Source: Cladochytrium replicatum
Lineage: Eukaryota; Chytridiomycota; Chytridiomycetes; Cladochytriales; Cladochytriaceae
NCBI GenBank assembly: GCA_025526935.1
Contig: JAHLKD010000008.1
Span: 186,001 to 250,000 of the forward strand
Direction of reading: 5' to 3'
DNA length: 64,000 nt
The notes under the pieces were generated by a model. The model searched no databases. It saw only the letters and a program-made list of their open reading frames with translations, and was not told the origin of the DNA. Below are positions 25,838 to 37,800 of this stretch, one piece after another. The position numbers and the translations under genes are program-made. Numbering within the stretch: the first letter of the stretch is position 1; every line of letters starts with the position of its first letter.

Positions 25838-26788
25838 CTACGACTTTGCACACTGGGCACGAAATGCATCAGCAAAATCTCGTCCAAACGGTTTGGCAGT
25901 TTGCTGAACTTTGGGAGTCTGTTGCTTTCCTGTTCCAGCAGCTCGGTATCCAACAGATCGAAACAGCTCTTTCAACATTCGCCGTCCTTCACTTTCCCCG
26001 AGCTCTCTGAGCTCTTCTCTGAGTTGACTTCCGCCGCTGTTCACTTTCTCATGCAACCGTGCGATTTCAATGGAAAATGTCCCAATTATTAGCGAATGCA
26101 GACTCCTTTCAATTTCGGAAGTGTTGACGGCTCCCGTTTTGACCTGTTGAAGGAGTTGCGACGTCGATTGATTTGTGGGAACTGCCAATTTTCCCACGGT
26201 TAAGCAGCGAAGATCCTCCGCAAGATCTGCTGGGAAGCGATCAGGAACTACTTGGAACAGCCTCTGGCGATACTGCGACTGTTGTGGTTCACGGGAAGGA
26301 GGTATGCTGGTAACGTGCTGATAGAGCTCGTCTGTCCGCTGAGAATCCGAGAGCGGTCTACGAATTCTTTCTCCGAATCGATTGAGACCACTGAATTGTG
26401 GTCTTTGATGAGAAGGATGGGGTAGTGGATCCAGTTTGTCACTTTCATTGCGAGTCGGCGAATCTTTGAACAGCTGACGCACAAGCTCGGCATCCGGGTA
26501 TATCATCAAGGTACAGCTAATCTCGTCCAGTCCTGCGGTTTTTTCTGATGCTCTATAGAATCGCAGCAGTAAAGGCGGTTTGTAAACTAGCGAGCGGACA
26601 TGGCGAAACCGGTCGAGTTTCTCTGGAGGGGAAGAGAGCAGGGAGATCACACAGTTTAGGTGCTGCAGTGATTCCGAGTTTCTTTTTCGGTAGTTGGAGT
26701 CTGCATGGTGCGCCAATAGGTCCGGGTGGACATTTCTAACAATTTCGTTGAGGGTTCGTTTGAGGATTTGGAGGTGAAATTTGCTCAT
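25838..26788 (-). CDS. DUF4460 (TCAIM-like) mitochondrial protein
   Basis: A single open frame of 316 residues from ATG 26788. The N-terminal block LKRTLNEIVRNVHPDLLAHH with NSESLQHLNCVIS is the DUF4460 signature of TCAIM (T-cell activation inhibitor, mitochondrial) and its relatives, a J-domain-like helical module with an HPDL motif. The rest is a polar helical C-terminal region with conserved-looking segments such as LHSLIIGTFSIEIARLHEKV. The frame stays open upstream of 26788 without an ATG, preceded by TTGACAG, so a 5' exon carrying a targeting sequence may exist. The animal homologue is mitochondrial; the biochemical role is unknown. It is head-to-head with the PHD gene, 461 bp away. Confidence 0.7.
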   Translation of the reverse strand: MSKFHLQILKRTLNEIVRNVHPDLLAHHADSNYRKRNSESLQHLNCVISLLSSPPEKLDRFRHVRSLVYKPPLLLRFYRASEKTAGLDEISCTLMIYPDAELVRQLFKDSPTRNESDKLDPLPHPSHQRPQFSGLNRFGERIRRPLSDSQRTDELYQHVTSIPPSREPQQSQYRQRLFQVVPDRFPADLAEDLRCLTVGKLAVPTNQSTSQLLQQVKTGAVNTSEIERSLHSLIIGTFSIEIARLHEKVNSGGSQLREELRELGESEGRRMLKELFRSVGYRAAGTGKQQTPKVQQTAKPFGRDFADAFRAQCAKS

Positions 26789-27249
26789 AAGCCACAGAGT
26801 AAGCCACAACCTGTCAAGAATGGAGAACGATGCTAAGTATATGCACAAAGCTTTGGGTAGGTAGATAAATAATTGTTAATACCAGCGACTGATAGCAACT
26901 CTCTTCTCTGCTCTTAAAACTTCTGCCTTGAAGCTGTAATTTCTGCCCCCCACTCCTAAATCACGTCACTAGGCCCACGTGTGGCCCTGTCTCTCACGGC
27001 TCTTTCTCTCGATTCAGATTCACCGTCAGGTCACAGAGACAGACATTCAACTTCTTACTTGCCCGGAGAGTCGTGAGAACGACCACCCGCAATCAGCATC
27101 ACATAGCACAGAACTGTGTCTGCCCACCTTGCATTCCAAATCCTGCCACAATCATCGCCTGTGCCTCTCTCCTCAAAGAAGACCATATCTCTGCCTTGGG
27201 AAATCACCTGTGTCGACTCATACTCATTGTTCGATCTGGGTATCGGAAG

Positions 27250-29229
27250 ATGCATGGTAAGTCTCCGGCAAAACTCACTCACTCAGAGACCTTTCTTCTG
27301 AACGCTGCTGTTGCATACCGTGCTACTGCACTGCTCTGGCCTCAATCTTGACGGAATATCACTGCATTTCTAACTATACGCTCACCTTCGCTCCACCAAT
27401 TCGGTAGCTGCGGTCCCTCGGCGGACTGTCCGTGCTCGCCATCAAGTCAACTACATCCAGCCACTTCTCAGTGATGACTTGGTTGAAGATGAGGAACCGA
27501 TGCAAGACGATGACGGAAACGGGAAGACGAAGTGACCCGATGTGTTTGTGACACAACTGGTAAGGGCTTATCGCTCGGGGTGCTCGATCCAATCATTCAT
27601 CGACTTGCATGATGCTTACATTGCACTTCTCATTCAACAGAACCTTCAGAATACATGATTCAGTGTGAAAGTTGCGACGTTTGGCAACACTGTGAATGCA
27701 TCGGCATCAGCCGCAAGAACACCCCGAAGCACTATTACTGCGAAGAATGCCGTCCTATCAACCATACCGTGTATAGGTAAGTTAAAATAGGGCAAGGATG
27801 ACCTCAATTGTGTTGTATCACTAATCAACTGCTCTGATCGCCCCTTACCCTCGATCCGCTCATTTTTGTAGACTCGGAATATTGAAGAACCAAGCACCAC
27901 CCCGGGCTTCTGTAGCTACAGGTGCGAACAGCAGTACCTCATCATCAACTTCCAGTAGAAGTAACAGCTCCGCGGGCGCAACCGCAGTTGGACCCTCACC
28001 TAGGAAGCGTAACACAAATAACAGCAGAGAAGCGGCTTTGTTCCCTGCAGCATCTTCTCGGCGTGCTAATTCACCTCAGACCGACCTTCAGAACTCACCA
28101 GAAGAGAACGTTGCGACAAAGGGAAAGCGAGGAAGCCAAGACGAGAACCCTGAGACTACGACAACCACAAAACGCAAGCGATCTAATGATACCACTGACC
28201 GAAACGGTAAGGAAGCGACGCATGCAATCTTTTCTCAATGTCTGACACAAGATCGTAGCTCACTCTGGTGCGTCAACAAGCCCCGCGCCTGAGACTGATA
28301 CACCGGGCAACCAATCTCCTCAAAACCCCACCGCTGAATCATCAAACAACACTGAGTCTAACGTGCCTGCAGAATCAGATTCGATATCACCAACCGGGAC
28401 CACCACACGCAGATCCAAGGCCGCATCTAGCAAGCGCAAACGAGACAGTGCTGCAGGAAGTGCTGAACCAAACTTGGAACCTCCACAACGACGAGCACGC
28501 TTTCAAGAGCCTTCTCAAGACCAGGCCAACCCAGACGGTCCGCAACAACCCGAATCCCGCCCCGGAACCCCCTCAGCAGCAGCACCCCCTGTATTCACAA
28601 ACCTTCCTACCACATCAGAGCGCACCACAAATGGAAAGCGAGTAGTAAACAACAACGACATAAGCACAATAACAGTCGAAAAGCCAGCGAAGAAGGGCCG
28701 CAAAGACACGCAAACTACACGTTCCGCAGGGAACCACCGTGCCGCCAAGTCCCGTCGCGGGAACCACAATGGACACTCTGGGCGCGGAAAGAAAGATACA
28801 GAGTCGTCTCACACAAACGGGCATCGTAGTCGACGGGAGAGGTCCACCACACCTACCTTCAAGTCTCATGAGCCGAACCCTCGCGCAACGATCGCAGAGA
28901 TGAAGAAGCGTCTGAAAACGATCTCGGACTACATTGCACGGGTGCAGATTGTGACGGCTGCGCAGCAGATGAATAGAGATGGGACTCGCAAGTCGGCGTC
29001 GAAAAGCCCCGCGATCAGCGCTAGCTCTGACGACAAGGTCGAGGTTGGAGCAGAGGGGCAGCCGCAGATCGTGGAGAATGGAATGCAGGTTGAGGAGACT
29101 AGCATGACTGTGTTGGATCGTTTGAGTTACCATATCCACCTTTTCCAGAAAAGGTATGGCGACAGAGCGGGTCTTGATGGTGGTGTTGCCTCAGTGAACG
29201 GCGCATCGGCCGTGGCAGTCGGAAACTAA
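27250..29229 (+). CDS. PHD-finger protein, Cti6-like (Rpd3L histone deacetylase component)
   Basis: Proposed exons: 27250-27256, 27408-27559, 27641-27776, 27872-28206 and 28259-29229. The PHD finger runs VTRCVCDTTEPSEYMIQCES, CDVWQHCECIGI, then HYYCEECRPINH, a complete Cys4-His-Cys3 set with the WQH core of yeast Cti6 and related Rpd3L subunits, which read H3K4 methylation. An acidic stretch (DLVEDEEPMQDDDGNG) directly precedes the finger. The remainder is disordered, with several KRKR-type nuclear signals and a C-terminal helical segment IAEMKKRLKTISDYIARVQ. The exon sum is one base short of a codon multiple: the frame breaks at a GGG run near 27528, where one extra base gives ..GNGEDEVTRCVC. 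A 56-nt intron with a GTGATG donor is the alternative. The 7-nt first coding exon (ATGCATG) is inferred from splice fit. Confidence 0.72.
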
Positions 29230-30045
29230 ACAATGGCAAACTTCTGTGTATGACTAACCCAAACTCCTTGGGGCTTGTGGTTTTCAGATTTTGGATTACC
29301 CCTGTCTGCCACGCCTACTTGCTGTCTGACCCAAACCAGTGTATAATTATTTTATTTCGTACTAATACTTCTAGAGTTGTTTTTCGATTGAACTTTTCAT
29401 CGATTCTCAAATACGGCCCCAATCATTTCTTGATTACATATATATTGTGGGAGTGGACTAGTGATGATGCTGTGAGGGGGGCCCGTGAGAGTTTGAAGAG
29501 ACCAGTGAAATACGCTCTTTTTTTGATGATGTATTTCCCAAGACCCACTTGCCCTTTTATAACAGAACACCGGGAAAACGTTCAATCGATCCGAGCTGCA
29601 AACAGAAACAAATAGCAAGCCAAATAATGATCAAGACAAGCCAAAAGACGTTTCGCATGAAATTGTGCAGATCAAACAAAGTTAGCCACAATAACATTAC
29701 ACCAGCCACCAATTTCTCCAACACATATTTGTGAATTAGTGACCGACCGCTCGGCATGGACCTATATTTGTATTTACATGTCACAGCAACGATATCGAGA
29801 CAATGTGGTTCTATCCGTTTGCCGGGACTACCGCAATTTGCAATTTGTAAATAGTATCATGAACCCGGAAACGCAAAACGCTGGCGAGCTTTTCTAAGCA
29901 GAACTCTTTCAAGATCCAGCATCGGCACTAGCACGTCCAAGACGCTCTGTCAGCGGTATCCCTGCCCTTCAAATTTTGTATCCATACAGCGTGGCGTCAA
30001 CATCCGTTCCTCTCAAAGTATTCCAAACACCGCGACGTTGGCGCT
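29230..30045. other. 816-bp intergenic region without a recognised gene
   Basis: Tandem (same-strand) gap between the PHD gene and the Q-rich IQ-CH-DH gene. It is AT-rich in the first half and has only short frames without domains on either strand. It should hold the terminator of the first and the promoter of the second gene. Nothing else is visible. Confidence 0.4.
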
Positions 30046-33000
30046 ATGTACCGGCCGCCGTACCAGCAGCAACCGCTGGGGAGCAACAACAACAATCCGA
30101 ATGCAAATTTCAACCAGACGCAGCAGCAAAATGACCAGCAATCATACTACCACCAGCAGAACTACCACCAGCAAAACTACGGCCAAACTGGCAACTTCCC
30201 ACAAAATAGCCAGCAACAACCCCAAGGGTCCTATCCGCAAGGTCAAAAGACCATGACCATAGGAGGTCAACCGGTCATGGTCGGTGGTCAGCCAATGCCT
30301 GTTGGTGGCATGCCTTTAGCTGCTACTGTGGGCGCTTCTCCGCGTCAAAGCCCTCGCATTCCTCCGATGAAGCTTCCTGGACAATCGAGCCCGGTCGTTC
30401 AGAACGCTGTTCCTCCTAACAACGGCGAAACCTCAATGCCGATGATTCAATTTCTCCAGCAGTTTGTTGTTGCGTCGGGTTTCGGACCGGCTCAGAAACT
30501 TCCCCCGAGCCCCACGCGCGCGCAAGTCAAGTCGCTGGTAATCCAGTTCTTGAACTCTTCGCGTGTCGGTGCTAAGGATGTCCGTGTATCGGAAGATGTT
30601 TACGGTGGTTCCGTGTGGCTCTCTGCTCGAGGACGACGAATCCTCGAAAACTTTATCGAGATGCGTCGGAGAAGCTCTTCCGCCGTAGCAATCCAGAAGC
30701 TGTGGAGAGGTTATCGTGCTCGAAAATTGGTAGAACAGCTGAGAGCGGGCGTCATTAGCATGGACCAGATCCACGCCCCGGTCAGCATGGAACCCCAGCG
30801 ATCGCCCCCGCAACAATACCAACAGCAACAGGGAGCTCAGCCAAGTTCCTACACCTCGGGGACTCTCTCCGAAGTGTCGCCACCGCTGAGTGCTGCAACT
30901 GCGTCCCCGAGGAACCAGGCCGCCCCTTCACCACGAATAGGTGAACAGCAGCGATCTCCCGGAGAGTTGAGAATAAGTAGCGACGATTCTATTCCAAATT
31001 CGCCTTCAATGCAACATGAGCAAAGGAAGAAGAAGCCCTCCTCTATCAAAAAACATCTCAGCCGCATTTCCGTTGCATACCATGAGGTTTTAACAAAAAC
31101 TGACGCTCAGGTACGTAAAATTGAGATGTAACAAATCCGACACTAATCGCTTTTTCGCAGCCGAATGAGAGCTCTGACAAGGAGCTCCAGTTTATGAAGC
31201 TGCTCAATTCGGAAGAGACGTTCAAGCTATCCGCGAACGTCAACCGCCTTTCGAAAGGAGGTTCACGGTTGTCCATGATTACGCCAGAGAAGCGTATGTC
31301 GCTTGCTGGAGATGGTGAGAGGAGTGTAAATTTTGCTGCTCGGACCTGAACATTTGCGTTTTAAAGGCTCCCGCACTCCAGTTCAAATGTATGCTGATTA
31401 CAATCCCAAGGTGGTGGCATGGTATGCGTCTTGGAAATTCCGTTATGTTCTGTTTTCTTATTCACTTGGACAATCAGGCTTGGAGAAGTGCTTAAGAAAG
31501 ATTTCCCACTGGACAGTGACCTCGTGTCGCTTTTACGGTCTGGAGATCTCCTCTGTGAGCTCTGCATTGCTATGTACCCAACCATCCAGTGCCAACTGCT
31601 TGGTCGTGGTTCGGAATTCACTGTTCACAAGATCATCTTCTTTTTGGAGCTGTGCAAAACTGTTGGGCTCAAACCTACCATTCTATTCACGGTGTACGAC
31701 TTGCTTATTGGTCCCGAGGACGACCCACAATGTAAATCTGCACTTACCGTCTTACGAACCGTCTGTGCCCTCGAGCGCGTTGCACGAAAAAAGGGCTGGG
31801 ATGGCCCAGCTCTAGTGCTCAAGTCGGAGAAAGAGCGCTCCGAGAAGGAGAAAGCCGAGAGGGCTGAGCGAAGAGAGCGACGGAAGAGCCGTGAACACGG
31901 AAGGAGTCGATCAGGACCAGAGGGTGTCGCTAGCCCTCGACCCAACGAGCAGGCTCTTGGTTCTCCTCCAACAGCTTCGGCTACCGTAGATTCCACGGAG
32001 CAGCTTGGAGAAACTTCCCAAGTTCAGCAGCACACTCCCTATAATGCGAATCAGCAGCAGAAAATTGGTCAGCCTATTGTTTCCGGTCCCGTGTTCGATC
32101 CCGCGACTGGACGCTTTTCTCCTGCAAACGTGGAGCAGAGCAGCAACACGGGGATGCTAATCTCGTCGCCTGTGCTCAACGTGGGCTCACCAGTAAGGCA
32201 ACCCGGTAATCGAGACAGCAGCCAGTCAGTTGCATCCACCGTGCGCTACAGCAGTGCTCCGACGGAAAAGGCTGAGAATGAAAGCCCCACATCCGGTGGG
32301 GGTTTTGGAACAAGTGAGCGTCGGGTGTCCGATGTGTTCTCGCCTTCGCTTGCCGCTGCGGCCTCTGCTGGTGTCCCGCAGAACATTATCCCCTTCAGTG
32401 CGAATGCGGTGGCACATCCACTATTGCAACAGAACCCCTCGCAGCAGGGCACACTGATGTCTTCACCTCAGCAGCGACAAGTTTCGCCAGGTCTCACAGA
32501 GTTCGGTGTACAGCAGCAGTCGCCGAACCAGCAGTTGTACGGTGCCAACCAGCTGCTGTACGGTGGAAAACAACAACTCTTCAGTGTTAATCAGCAGCTG
32601 TACAACCAACAGCCCCAAGGACAGCAACCCCAGCAACCAATGGATAATCAGCAGCCGCTAGGACAGCAGCAGCAACCGCAACAGCCTCCCCAGCAGCAGC
32701 CCAACCCGCAGGGTTCACTCCAGCGACGTCCTTCTGTTCCTGAAGACGATGACCCGTACGGTCTTCGAGCCGCTATTGCTGGTGTTATGGAAAGCACAGG
32801 CTACCCTTATCCTTCGGGAGCGCATTTGCAATTAGGAGCGGACCTTCCTATCCCCGCTCGTGACGAATCCCTAAGTCGGGTGCACAAGGTGACCCATCCT
32901 TTGCACAACCAGATGCAACAGCAGCAGTACGATCTGCAGCAACCGCACCAGCCTATCCAGGGTGGGTCGATGACGCGACAGGATGCGGCGGCGGCGGCGG

Positions 33001-34404
33001 CTTTGCTTTGGCAGCAGGAAGAAGAGCGTGCGAAGAAGCAGGAGGAGGAACGCAAGAGGCAGATGAGCGAGGAAGAGAGGCAGAAGCAGGAGCAATTGGA
33101 TGCAGAGAGAGCACAGTGGAGAGAGCTCGTTGCAATGAAGCATCGTCGACAGGCTCTTATTTGGCAGTTCATTTTGAACGAGGTTCGCGACAAATATTTG
33201 AACTCTGTTTTTCTAGTTTTAATTTGAATCGCAGGAAGCTTACGTTCGTAGCCTGGCTGCCGTTGCAGCGTTCTTGGCACAACTACTGAAGCGTCGTCGT
33301 CGCCGCACCAAGCGACTTTCACAGCGTATCAGTACAACTTTGGACACCCTGACAACGCAAAACCCATCTGACCCAGAGTCAGCTGCGGCTGCAGTCGCCT
33401 CGGACGTTAGCGCACAGCAGAAAGCCGAAGCCGAGCTTGAGGAGTTAACTGCAATGCACAACGCAATGGCAGACATGCATTCTATCCACCTCGAGTTTTT
33501 GGAGGAGATCCGTGAAATGCACGTTACTGCTCGTCGTGGTGGCGCACCTGACTCCAGCACTTATTTTCTCCCTCAGGTGGGCACGTCATTGAAGCAGTAT
33601 GTACACGACAAGCGTCGCAGCATTGGAAGTGCCGACGGGACCAATTCTGTGGACGGCAGCGTGGACGAACCAGGGCGTTTCGACCCAGATGTGCCTCCGG
33701 CTGCAATGACAATGATCGGAGACAGCTTGCTTCGAGTCGCAACGCTTCTCCAGCGTCCGTACATCACCTACGCAGTGGTCGCGCTTTCTCCGGCCCTCGG
33801 AAGACCGGTCATCAGCGGACCCACCCCTCCAGTCGACTCTGATCGGGCCGCTTTTGTTCTCGACGTTGTGAAACGATTCGTCGGCAAAACCTTCATGAAG
33901 GCCCAACAGTACACTCAGCATGGGAGCAAGATCTCCAACGATGGTTCGACCGGACGTGGAAATGGGCTTCGTCCGTCGTCACGCCTTTCATACGTGTCGG
34001 ACGAAGGCAACGACAACTCCGAATCCAGCGGCGGGTCTTCGCAGCTCTCTGCTCTCCAGCGGGACATTGAAGCTGCCGCAGCAGCTGCTGCAAGCGTTGG
34101 TGGTCTTGGAAGCCTGTCGCGCGGAATTTTCCCTAACGACAAGCGAAGCAAGCGTGCTTCGGCGTCGTCGATGACTTCTGAAGAGGATGGGAAAGAGGAG
34201 GACTGGAGCGTGCACGCGAAGCGGCCGGTCGTGCGCCTTGCGAAGGAGTATAGGAAGCTTTTGGAGGAGCTTGTGACGGCATGCTCGGGAGTTGAGATTG
34301 GAGACTATGCGCTGAAGCGCGAGGACAGGCGAATTGCGTTGGCGGTGATTAAGATGGAGTCTGTTGCTGGAGCGATCTGTGACAGGTTGGAGGTCGAAGC
34401 GTAG
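30046..34404 (+). CDS. Q-rich IQ / calponin-homology / DH-like protein (putative Rho-type GEF)
   Basis: Five exons 30046-31110, 31161-31314, 31367-31421, 31478-33182 and 33235-34404 sum to 4149 nt (1382 residues). Order: a prion-like Gln/Asn/Tyr-rich start (QQPLGSNNNN...), an IQ motif AIQKLWRGYRARKLVEQL near residue 215-235, a calponin-homology domain about 415-530 (VVAWLGEVLKKDFPLDSDLV, LLRSGDLLCELCIAMYP), a long Gln/Pro/Ser-rich linker with EEERKRQMSEEERQKQEQ, then a DH-like region. The DH evidence is HRRQALIWQFILNEEAYVRS (CR1), MHSIHLEFLEEIREM (CR2) and RPVVRLAKEYRKLLEELVTA (CR3), with about 200 low-complexity residues between CR2 and CR3. No PH domain follows. CH plus DH recalls fungal Cdc24 and animal Vav/PIX, activators of Cdc42/Rac. 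Exchange activity is inferred and would need testing because the DH is divergent and interrupted. Confidence 0.72.
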
Positions 34405-34590
34405 GGAATTATCGAAAGGCAAGATTTTGCGTTGGCAGGGCATCGAGGGGTTTTGATTAGTGTTTTTTTAGCCGGAGCACCAGCCGCCCTTTGGTTATCG
34501 GCGGTTTGGAATGGATAGAGTCTTTGGTTTGCTTTTGGTCATTGCTGTGCAGGCATTTTTCGAGGCTCGTTTGGTGATCGAACTTCTTAA

Positions 34591-34783
34591 CAAAAATATT
34601 GTGCTGTCTCACTGGGTGTGTTAGTAGTTCTCCATTTGTATTTTCTATGGCCCTTAGGCTCAACACAGGTGTACTGAGAAACTGAACCACAAATATTGTG
34701 CTGTCTTTCTTAGTGTTAGTAGTCCCTCCATTTGTATTTTTCTTATGGCCCTGTGGCTCAACACAGGTGCTCTGAGAAACTGA
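34591..34783. repeat. Imperfect tandem duplication, two copies of about 95 bp
   Basis: Copy 1 (34591-34685) and copy 2 (34688-34783) share AAATATTGTGCTGTCT, TCCATTTGTATTTT, GGCTCAACACAGGTG and CTGAGAAACTGA in the same order, with scattered substitutions and small indels. The duplication sits between two convergent genes (stops at 34404 and 34801), so it lies in 3' UTR or spacer. The rest of 34405-34800 shows nothing else. Confidence 0.85.
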
Positions 34784-34800
34784 AAGAAGTGAGGATTTAT

Positions 34801-37800
34801 TCAAAAGTGTTCAACTCCGCTTAACACTTCGAGCAAGTCGTCCATGACTGTGTTCTTCTCTGTTCCAATCGCACCCGCCAATTCTGCTTGTGCTTGACTG
34901 GACAACGTTGATATGTACTGGTGAAGGTAGTCTCCATCCAAGATTGACCTAGCGCCCGGCATTCCGCCCATCCCTGACGATATAATCGAGTACGATGAAG
35001 TGGTAGAACCAGCATATTGGGGTCGCGTCTTGTGTTGTATTTGTCTTTGATGAACGCATGTCAGTCAAGCTTAAGATTGCGGCCTTTTGTTTGTTGGCCC
35101 ATACCTAAATGCGCGAGGATTAAGGCCGGCAATCGGTTGCACTGAATCAACCATCTTTGAATAAAGCGCATAAAGTCGCTTGTATATTTTCTCGGTGACT
35201 GGACACATAACCGCAACACCCCCATCAGAAGTCCCTGCGCAGGAAAACAATGAGTATCGTCTCCAGTAGATTAGATGACTTTCAATTACCGAGAAGGCTG
35301 AAGAATTGTTTTGATGAAACGAATCCGATGGTTCCATCTGGGCGTCTGGTAGGCTCATCCACTCGACGCAGTCGGGCCATTTTGGTAACCATTGCACCAA
35401 TGTGCATGTCGCCCTTTCTAATTAGCTTGTTTCCTTGAGCCGATTGGACATCTGAGAAGCAATGAGCAGCCAACTCCAAATGATATCGTTTTCAACCCAC
35501 TGTAAGGAGCATAGGAAAATATGTGTGCATTCATCTCCACGTCGGTCACGAGCAATCCAAGGTTGGATTCGTCGATCAAAAATTCGCAGGATATGACTTG
35601 AAGAGGGTAGTAGTCTTTACCCAATATCACAAGTTTAGGTGGTTCATCCTTTTCGACAATGAAAGTCAGCAGAAGGTATCAACAACCGCAGTTGAAATGC
35701 ATACCTGAAAGGCGAGAAGCCAAACACTCTTGTAAATGTCGCCGATCATAATCACGTTTTTAACGGAAGTAATGCTGTGGACATATATGTTGACGTCGAT
35801 GAACGCAACACCAACCAAGCTCTCTCCATCGTATGAGTGAATGATGATCTGCAAGGATCTCAGTATGTGAGGCACAGAGTGTTGGTTTGTCGTACTTTTT
35901 GCCCGATTGCAGCCACTAGATACCCATTCACGTCTCCAATAGCTGTGACTGGTCCTTTTTCTTCGTTCTGCAGCAGAATCTTCATTTTGTGGTTGGTCTG
36001 AGGATTGTCCGGTTCTGGGACCACTTCGATAATTTCAAATAATATAACCTGAAGCGAAAATCGTCAAACTCTGCATCATAGACTCTGTTACCCACACACC
36101 CTTCCCCGGCAAGAGAGATCCTCTCCTCGAACAACCCCAGTGCCAATTGCAAGGAACAACTTTCGTCCAGACGTGGTCTGCTTGCTTTCCAAGCGAACTG
36201 ATGCGAGGCAGGTGATGTGTTCATACTCTTCGACGGTAATACTGTAGATTAAATGTCAATTTTTGAGAATCCTGAATGATTAGTGAAAACTGACACATCA
36301 ACTGTTTCCCATGTGACTGGCGAAACGAGCTCCAGCTGGTATCTGTTTATCTCGGGAAGGAACTGGCCTGGAGCTGTGTAACGAAGAAGATAGTTAAACG
36401 AATGCAGTCAATCATCGACAAAACCTACGGCGTTCCGGGATTGGGGGTTTCTTCCGTATTTCTGTTCCGTTTTCAGTCATTCCAACAATCGCACCACCAC
36501 CGCTCCCAGGACCCTTTTCACCAAAGGCCACTCCAGGATGCTTTTCTCGAAGCTCCGCTAATGTTGGAGGCCCACTCGGGACATCCGTCTGGACCATGAT
36601 ATCGTCTTCACCTTGCTCATCGTCATTCTCTCCGTGTTTCGGCTTCCCATTTTCCGCATGCCCATCCACTCCAGACTTGGAATTGTCCCCGAAGTGATCT
36701 GTCTGCTTAGATTCAGGACTAGCGGTTTCTCCAACCACCTCGGCAAGTATGTATTCGTGTTCGTCACGCGAATCCTCAATAACACCAGCCATTACCGCGG
36801 CTGCATGTTGCGCTCTCGCAATCGAGAATGGAATGGGCGTTGTTGTTGTCATGACATAAGTGTTGCTTTCATAATGATACGTGATTGATCGGGCAGTGCG
36901 GCTTCCTCGCAAAGGAACTTTGTGGAATGGCCAGTCCATGTCATATGCGAATTGTGGAGGCAGCTGGCAAATACGCAGAGTACCCTGGGTGCAATTGGTT
37001 AACATAAATTTCATAGAGCGAGGTAAATGCGAATACCTGACCATTGAAATATAAAAAGCCGAAGGGACAATTAACATTATGAAATGTTGTAAAGCATTTA
37101 ACATCGCCGTCCACATGCATCGGATGAACTCTCAATATTCTTTTTCCTGATACTGGCACAGGCGGATCCAAAATGGCATTTCCGACGTTGGATTCACTTA
37201 AGTTCGGTAGCTCCGGCCTGTTGGCCGTTGGAGTTGTTGACTCTTTCGTTTTTTCCTCCAACGGGTCCTCGTCGATAACCTGGAGCTGTGGCCCAGTACC
37301 GCCTGTTCCAGCTGCCATTATCCACAGTGGCCGTGGTCCAGACATGAACACTCCAGAGTAGAAAATACGCCCTTCTGTTGGAATCCGAATAACCGAGCTC
37401 GGAAGGCCAGAATGATCATATCCGTTATCCATTCGATGACCACGGTCGTCGCCTGTGCCATTGTAGGTCGAAACACCTCCAGCTACCTCAGAAAATGGAC
37501 GGAAGTATTGTCGCTTCAAAAGTGTGGGTCTTTTTGGCCCATGGTCCACCGGATGAAGTTTATCACCTTCTGTATCAGCATAAGACCGCTGTTCTCTCGC
37601 CATGTACTCAAGAGGAACTCGCTGAAAACGAACGGCGAGGCGGGTGGAAGTTGGAGTGTAGTAAGCTTGCGCATCTCCGTCGGAGGAGACGACCGAGAGG
37701 AATATAGGTGTCGTCGCTGAAGCAGAAGGCAGACTTACAGGGGTTACAGGAGTAACTGCAGAGTCCAGTTGCATAGAATCACTGCTTGTCTGCGTAGGAA

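Noticed and set aside
32226-33143. Long antisense frames opposite the Q-rich IQ-CH-DH gene.
   Set aside because: They are shadows of CAG-rich codons (poly-Leu/Cys/Ser on the reverse strand).
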